This document shows positions 11,245 to 20,200 of a stretch of 64,000 nt of DNA, piece after piece. Each line of letters opens with the position of its first letter. Within the stretch, counting starts at the first letter, position 1. A program made the translations under genes and the position numbers. Origin of the DNA: Yponomeuta sedellus (Eukaryota > Arthropoda > Insecta > Lepidoptera > Yponomeutidae); contig OW203726.1 of NCBI GenBank assembly GCA_934045075.1, forward strand, positions 4,721,535 through 4,785,534, written 5' to 3'. The notes under the pieces were generated by a model. That model saw nothing but the letters and a program-made list of their open reading frames with translations. It had not been told where the DNA came from and did no database searches.

Positions 11245-14200
11245 AGAGGAGGCCTGTGGCCTGCAGTGGAGCGCTACATAAAAAAATATAGTTTAATATA
11301 AATGTCCTTCTCTGGTTACACGTACTGTTATGGGGTCCGTCCCGCAGGTCGTTTAAAAAAACTCTTTATTGAACACACACACTCAGATTTATTGGTAAAA
11401 AACAAGCTTGAAGTACTGCGGCTGTGCACTTACTTATTCACGTAGCTTGAACATACTATGTAAACGGAATTTAAAATGATGGCGTTAGCTGGATCTACAT
11501 AGTAGCGGTTCATCATAATACCCTATCACAAAGTATCCGTTTTCCTTTTTAATATCAGAAAGCATCCTAGTTTGGAGTAGAACAAGTAATTTCGGGACGT
11601 TCCGAGGGACGTTTCGTCCCTCGTGGCGCGCATGGTCGCCTTCAGCGTCCATGCAAACACCTCCTTTTTGACATCCCCGTGCATGGTACGGCAGGCTATG
11701 CGAATTCTTTCACTGTGACAGCAGTGCGCTTGTGGAACGCGCTGCCCCTATACATACGCCAGGCCCAGTCAGTTGATGTGTTTAAGAGTAGAATCCATAA
11801 GCACTACTTCGGACTTCAGAGTAATACTCCATATAGGTATATTTTTGTAGTTTATATATGCAGGTATGTGTATATTTATATATTTAGGTATATCATTATA
11901 ATGTGTATTCTAAGTATTAATGTTATCCATTCGGTATATTGATAAGTTTTTTTTTTGTTTTAACTTATATGATGCGATTTTATATGATAATTTATTTACT
12001 ATAACTCTCTCCGGGCACTACCCGCACTACTATCCACATAACCCAAGGTTAGCTGGAAGAAAATACTCATTAGTATTAAGCTCGCCTTTGTACAAATATG
12101 CTCATTGTGCAATAAACAATTTTCTAATCTAATCTAATTGTGCTAAGTGGAAGTTATTATTATCACTTACTATTTTTATTGACTTTGACTTTGGTGAATT
12201 CAATCTCAATCAAAGGAAATTACGCAAGGCTGTTGTAATTTCCTTTCTTATGTATAGTAAAATGTTCTCAGTCTACCTATTTCTCTTTGTCAAAGTCAAT
12301 AACAATAGTAATTCATAATACCTAAAACTCCCACACAGCACAATTCCTTGTCATGGTCCCAAACAAGACTACATGGTACATGCTATAGTTCGAGTAACTT
12401 CGTTGACCTGAACACATAACAATTAAAACCTATTCATATGGTGATAGGCACTAATACAACAGATTATATTGATACACATAGTAGAAAACTAATTTTCGCA
12501 GCAGCTGTTGCGACCATTTTTTGGACCCTAAACAACGTTACTAAAACTAACGTTACTAACCCATAGCTCATGTTGCGTATGGCATAAGAGCGAGTGTGGC
12601 TTGAGAGCCAGTTTCTAGCGCTCTCCGAATTCAGATTTATGTAGGGACGGCCCTATGCAAATGACCACAAGCCACTCCTCCAAAAAGTTCTACATCCAGA
12701 AGTAAACCGAGGAATATGTTCGTTTGAAAACTATACTTTGCATACTTCTGCAGGGGATCGTGGAACGAGCAGCAATGGCGGAGGGTACCTGCCTAACATC
12801 ACTGAGGGGGCGCCACTAGCTTTGTCTCCAAGATGGCCGCCGCACGTCCGAGATGGTAAGTCATTCCAATTCAATACTAATCAATATGCAAGTCATTTTT
12901 TATGTGAATATGATCTACCATTTTAGGCTTTTTAATTTTGTGCTAGCCAAATTCGAAAAAGAATAGAGGTAAACAAACCAATTTAGGGTTATTACAACTC
13001 ACGTTTTACAAATCTTCTATTGATTATACATGATTATAGCCTTTTACATGCTAACTATTTATTAACAATTCCTATTGCAGCATATTTCACTAGAATCACT
13101 CAAATAACATGCATATTACCTTGTTATTTTGAAAAACTACAAAAAATTCGACATAAATTTTACGCGACAGCCATACAGAAAAAGAAACATGGATGAAATT
13201 CAGGTGTGAAAAACATTTTGGGGAATTTAGTTTATGCCAACAAGTGAAGTTTAGTCGTTTGTCAATACTTGTATATGGCATAAGTATATGGCATATGTGT
13301 GTGACAAAATGGCACAAGACAAAAATATAGAAGTGCTTAGATTGCCCTCATATCATCGTGAATTAAATCCGATAGAAATCATATGGGGGCAAGTAAAAGG
13401 CCATGTTGCTGCCAAAAATAAAACTTTTTAAATGGCCGAACTAAATAAAGGTCCTGTTAGATGAGGCAATCAGTAAAATTACTCCAGCAGCATGGCAACG
13501 TTCGTTGTGTTGAACACGTAATTACAGAAGAGAAGAAAACGCCGAATTTGATGGTGCAATGGATAATGTCATTGATCAATTTATAATTCAAGTCTCCGGA
13601 GACACAAATTCATCCTCCTCTTTGACAGTGATGATTAGTGTGAACATATGAATAAAAATATATACAAAGAACTTTCTTTTAAATATTTGCAGTAGGTCCA
13701 AATCTCCTCATTTTCATAGTAGCTTCTATAGGTACTTATTAATATTATAAAGTTGAAGAGTTTGTATGTTTTTTGCTTAAACGCGCTTAATTCTATTAGG
13801 AAAATCATGCGGCATGGCTTGCGTAGATGTTTGTTACATCTGTGTCATATTTCAGTGTTGTCATTTATGTCATATTCAAATCGGTTAAGCCTTTCACTAT
13901 AAAATCATAAACATAAAAAAGCATTTTACATTAGTATGAGGAACGATTAATATTTGTATGAAAATGATTTCTAGAAAAGGTTGTTAACATCTGCCTTTTA
14001 GGTGTAAACAAGTCGTTGCCTAGTAACGCTTTGTTATCGCTATTCGTTATCGAATTTGGCTCAGTTCTAGGTTTAAGATGACTTTAGAAAAGATGTTCAG
14101 AGAGGATTTTTTTTCTCTACTACACTAAGGCCCGAAGATATCGGCTTACGGAGGAGTGATTTAAATTTACGGAAAGTGTATCCAATTCGCATAGGTTAAA

Positions 14201-17200
14201 TAATCCAGGTTAATTAAGTTTACGACACAAAACTTGGTTAAAAAGGGAGAGTAAGTTTTTTATTCAGATTGGAGAATCATCAGATTACCAATTATGCTAG
14301 TAGAATAAAAATAGATACACCATATTCTCGCCTATAGATACAATGTGACTAAAATAGGAAGTTATATGAAGGTACTTTGAACGTGACTTCTGTCACCACC
14401 ATTTTGTAAACGCCACAAAATGCGTTTATGTCATAAAAAATCACTCTAACCCCTCAACCGCATCTACAGACCAAAATCGGCCAGAAATCGCGCGCTGGTC
14501 TCAAGAGACCGGTTCTGACACGGAGGGGTTAAACCCGGCTCTGGGCACTCCCTCGCCCAACCCACTGCCCAATCCTGACCTGACTTCGGACGTGTATCAC
14601 ATGAGCAGACACCGCATGAAGCCCAGTATACTGGAGAATGTACATGATACCTACGTGGCCAGTGTTGACGCTTCGAGACTGCCGCTGGATAATAGGTAAG
14701 TCCACTTCGTCTTTACAATCATTAGCATCCGTCTTCTGTTCGATAGGATGTAACAAAATCTTTATCTATCAGTATTTTTCATCAATTAGAGCGAATTTTG
14801 CTAGAGTGAAAAAATCTAAATCGTGAAAAAGATAGGAGTACATTGTCATCAAAATATTATGTATAGCATTTGAAAGTTCGATCTTATATCGAAGGAATAT
14901 CTCAGTGGAATACTAAGAATAATTATGAAGCTCGAGGTTCAAGTATAGTTGAGAAAAGTAGCCTTGCTCGGTGTATATTTTTTATTTACTTTCTTATTTA
15001 CTGTCACCCACCCACTCACACACACTCACTACCCTACTTGCCCACTACTCACTCAGAAATACTCACCCGCTTTCTCATTTATACTTACCCACCTAATACC
15101 CATTAACACCTTCTAGTTTGACTTGGAACGTTCATTAAGCCGCAGTATCTGCGCTACTTTGCAGCAGCACTTGTCATGTTTTCACGGCCTATGTAAAAAA
15201 AGTATATCTATTTAATAATGCCTTAACATTTAAAGTTATTAATGGCAATCATGGAATCTTATGCGTATAGGTGGTATCTAATGTATTAGATTTAAGACTT
15301 GAGAAAAGATGGTCAGAGTGGAGTTTTTTTTCCCGCTGCCTTTTTCTCCACTACATTACGGCCCGAAGGCAGCGGCTTTCACTTTCATGTTACATTGTAC
15401 TTTGACATTCAGCAAACAGAATGTAAATTCTTTACGTTGAAATAAATTGAATTGAATTGAATTTGAATAAAACCATTTCATTTCACTCACTCACTCACTC
15501 TCAACCTCTTACTCGTTCATACATTTTCATATTAAATTGCTCTGGTAGTAGCTCAACTTCGCCAAAGCAACTTCTCCACTGTATGGACTTGTTCAATTTA
15601 ACATTCACAACTGCCAAATACATAAATAGGTCCTCTTTAAAAAGGTCAAAATAGGAATGGCAACAACTCTATTGTTCACAGATACGGAATAGAAGACGAA
15701 CTGATGTACGGCGCCTTACCCACAGACGAGAAGCAGATACCCTACGACCCTAATTACCCCATCTCCCCGACAATGTACCGCCTGCCAAACCACCCGTATG
15801 GGTCCAAAAACTACCTCTCCTCCCGCACTTCCGACTACGGGTATAGCCCCACCAAATACCTGAGTCCCGAGACCAACTTGTACGGTTCCCGGGACTTCCG
15901 GGACTCCGGGGTCTCGACCCGGGAGCACGACGGCTACACCCGGGACTTCCGGGACTCCGGGATCGCCACGATGCTGAAGAACGACTATCAGAGGAAGATG
16001 GAGAGCCATTACGGTGAATACAACGACAGGATGTCTGAGGGGTCCGATAAGCATCATCAGCACGACAAATATCACTTCCCGTACACAGGTGAGTGTGTTG
16101 GTTGTGTGTGTGCTTGGAGTGGTTTTGGTTTTGTCCTTACTTGTTTGTTTAAAATGCCCTTTTTTTTGCATTAGTTCCTTAGACAGGATATTATTTATTG
16201 TACGCCGAAATTACTGTAACAGAAATGTAATATATCAAAATATAGTACATTGGCGGCCTTATTACTGAAAGCAATTTCTTTCAAATAACCATGTACCTAA
16301 TCATCTTATTGAAAGTTTCGCCCCTTCCGGTATAGCTTGGAACTCTCATTCCGATGACAATTGTGAACAGTAGCAAATGAATCAACGTGATCTTTTGGAT
16401 ATTGAAAACTGCATATTAACTGTTTACTAACTATCTATTATAAGTATTTGTACATCTACTTCCTTCTACAATCCATTACTCCGATCCGTGCAAAGGTTGT
16501 CTGGAAGAGATCACTTTTAGTGATAAGGCCGTCGTCTGTGCTCTTTGAGTAAGAAATGTCTGTGTAAATGCCTGTAGAAATGCCTATTATTAAATAATTG
16601 CATACAGATTTAACAGATGAATATCGACATAATGTTACATGTCAGAAATCCTTCAAATGATAGAACCACTGAGAGGGAAAAAATAGAACACAGGAGCCAA
16701 TGAGCACGTGTGCAATATTTTTGTCCCTGCACGTCACATTCAACCTCCCAAATCTTGTACAAAAGCTAGTAACGTTTTTCACCCTGTAAGTAAATCCCCT
16801 GCATGTCAGCGGTATCAGGAAATAAAGACTTAATTTTTTTATGCCAACAATTTGATTAAAAACAGTACCGAAGGCTCTAAGCTTACGCTCTATTTCTCGC
16901 ATAGTCGAGAGCACCGAGAGCAAGTCGACCTTTTCATTTTCGCTGCAAAGACGCCGATATCGTTGCAGAGTCGTAACGTCTCTTGAGAATAGTGCACGTA
17001 TATAAAAATTGACACACTATAGTTAAAACGAGTCTTTTTTTGGTAGCCAATAAACGTCCCACTGCAGGGCCTTCTTTCAGATATAATGGGCTTATTACCA
17101 CGCCCGCCCACCGCGGATTGGCCAATTTCAAGCGCTGAGGTATTTGACCACCTTAGACACTCAGGTTTCCTCAAGATGTTTTCCTTCACGTTAACGAGTG

Positions 17201-20200
17201 GTATTGCTACTATAACTTCATAACTTACAGAACAAAGTCATTAGTATATGCCACCACTGGTAATCGAATGGTCTAATCGCGATTATTTATTTATTAGGTA
17301 AAACTACTTATATGAGCATCGCGAGTCATTAAGAAATACTGTTGACTGTACACTAACAATGTGTTAATGTTACAGTCAAGTCTTAACCGGTCAAAACTAG
17401 TTTTGACTGTCAAATTTTGTAATATGTATCCAATATTGTCGAGTTCGTTTTCGGTTTCCGCGCTTCGCTACGCTACGCGCTTCGTCGCACTTATGTTTTT
17501 GCTGTCGCAGATTGAGTGATGCATAATTTTAGGTGTTTTTACTATTTGGTATTTCAAATGTAACCTTTGGACAAAGTACTTTCGACTGATTTTAGCCAAA
17601 ACTAGATTTGACTGTTTAAGAGTTTTGACTGTGACATTAGCATATTGTTGTCGACTAACCGTCAACAGTCTTTAAACAGACCGTAAACTTAGTCGGAAAT
17701 CGGAGGATGGTGTCGTAAAAGATACTTTTAGATACCAAATAAGTTACAAAAATAAGTTTAGATACCGCTGACAGTAGGTACACAGCCCAGTTGACCGCTT
17801 CACACGCTTGACCCTGTTTATTTTGCATCCCAGCCGAGGAAGATCACTCCAGCGTACGCGCCCAGGCCGCTCTGCGCAACAGCGATCTGGCTCTAGCAGG
17901 TAACGCTTTGCAGTTTATTTGCCGCCATTTTATATTGCCATTTTTTGGTCCTACGAACCGGACGTTTGCTTGTATTCTCCTGAACTAAGGGTGCTGATAC
18001 CAAGAGACAAAAACAATCTAGTAGGAGACAGTGGTTCCACTTTTTGGCCCTGCGAGATGGACGTTTTCTGGGTTTGTCCTGAATAAAGGCTGCTGTACAA
18101 TGAGACAAAAACAAATAGCAGATAGGCTTTGTGTCTATGCAGCAAACAAACGGCAATGGTTTCAGCATTTTATGTATTCTAGATTTTTTTATTCAAAGCA
18201 ATCTACATCTTCCAATACTTTATGTTGTACAGGAGAACCACCACAACCGATGGGGGCGCCACTAGCCAGTATGGGTGAAACGAGCGAGTAAGATATATAT
18301 TTTTAACATCCCCTCTCCTTCTCTTTTTATCATCAAATAATTAAATAAATCCATTCATCTTCAACACATTCAATTGCATGACATTTTAAAGCATGACTTG
18401 AAACTTGTATCTCCATTGTCCCAAGGTTTATTTTACCATGAACATTTCCTTGGTGTTAAGTTTTGACTTGTCAATAGATGGTGGCAGTTGTATGAGAAAC
18501 ACTCAATGTAATCATCTTTTGCTTTGCTAACCCGGTGGTGTCTGCGGTGATCGTCCGAACAACTTTAGGGATGAGGTAATTAGTCTCCATTTCATTTTAC
18601 ATATAAATTTCATTGCAAAGTCGCCTGAACCGAAATTGAGTAAAGTTCAAGCCAGAAAAACACAAAAAATCTGGCCAGATTCTCGTCTGAACATAATACC
18701 TATTTAGTAAAAAGGTTGATTTTCTTTTTATCCTAAGTAGTCTTTTGTTTTATTTTACCGTGAACTGCAATGATGTATAAGTCAATTTTCTATTTTTTAT
18801 TATTAATATAGTAAATTTATGTTTTATTGTGACCCAAACAATTAAGAACGTGCCAACTGATTTTGTCTTCACAAAACCGGTATTTTGATAGACAAGAAAA
18901 AAAAAACCGGCCAAGTGCGAGTCAGACTCGCGCACCGAGGGTTCCGTACAAACCTGTATTATAGACCTGAGTATTTGGTATGAATTTCAATTTAATACCT
19001 CTACGCGTTTATGAGGAAATGGGTAGTAAGTTTAAAATTATTAAAAAAATATATATTATGTGATGTAACTAAAAATTTATGGTTTTCGTAATTTTTCCTT
19101 TATCTATGCTATAAGACGTTGCTTCGTACCAAATTTCAAGATAATGAGTTCACGGGAAGCACCCTGTAGGTTTTGATTCCCTTGCAAGTGTCGAAAATTT
19201 GCGGCATAAACGGCTGTATCTTTTGATTGCGTTGGCTTAGAAGTTTGATTTTTTCACAGCTTCAAGGGACAGTAGACCTGAGTAATTGATATAAATTTCA
19301 GCTTCATACCTCCACGCGTTCCTGAGAAAAAGGGTCTTGACAGACGGACGGACGGACGGACAGACGGACAACAAAGTGATCCTATAAGGGTTCCGTTTTT
19401 CCTTTTGAGGTACGGAACCCTAAAAATGTGAATTTTAAATTGACAGACCAAGCTTGACAATTTTTTTTTCATCCCACCATCTCGGAAAGAGTATTTTTAA
19501 TCTTCAATATCTGAGTGGAAAAGCCGTTTTTAATCTCTAGAGGATAAAGTAAATTGAATTTAGAACATCGTGTGCACTAAGTTGTGAATTAAAAAAGTGT
19601 ACCTATCTTGTGATTGTAAACGTTTTGTTTTTGCATTTAGTCATTTCCTCGCTGAGGTGGAATGAAAAGTTACGTGTTGCACTCGAGTGCAAAGATTTTT
19701 CACCTTGTGCTCTTTTGATTCCCTCGCTAACGCTCAGGATTCTAATTTTGAATCACTCGCTGCGCTCGTGATTCAATTTTAGAATCCTTTGCTTGCTCGG
19801 TCATCAAAATTTAACACGCGGTTAAAAAGCAACTTTGCACTCTGGTATAACAAATAACTATTTTCATCCCACCATCTCGGAAAGAGTATTTTTAATCTTC
19901 AATATTTGAGTGGAAAAGCCGTTTTTATTCTCTAGAGGATAAAGTAAATTGAATTTAGAACATCGTGTGCACTAAGTTTGTGAATTAAAAAAATATTACA
20001 CTCAATTTAAATAACTGTAGCAACGTTACTTTAAAATTTTCTTAATTATACCTTGGTATTATTTTGTTATAATTTAAAGATTATTCTGTAATACTTACCT
20101 GTCATAATGTAGTAATTAATACCTAAACTGAAATAAAAGTGTACCTACCTATCTTGTGATTGTAAACGTTTTATTTTTGCATTTAGTCATTTCCTCGCTG

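Noticed and set aside
15716..16171. A 151-codon minus-strand ORF
   Set aside because: It is the antisense shadow of the flamingo exon 15682-16088; GC-rich codon bias removes stops from the opposite strand.
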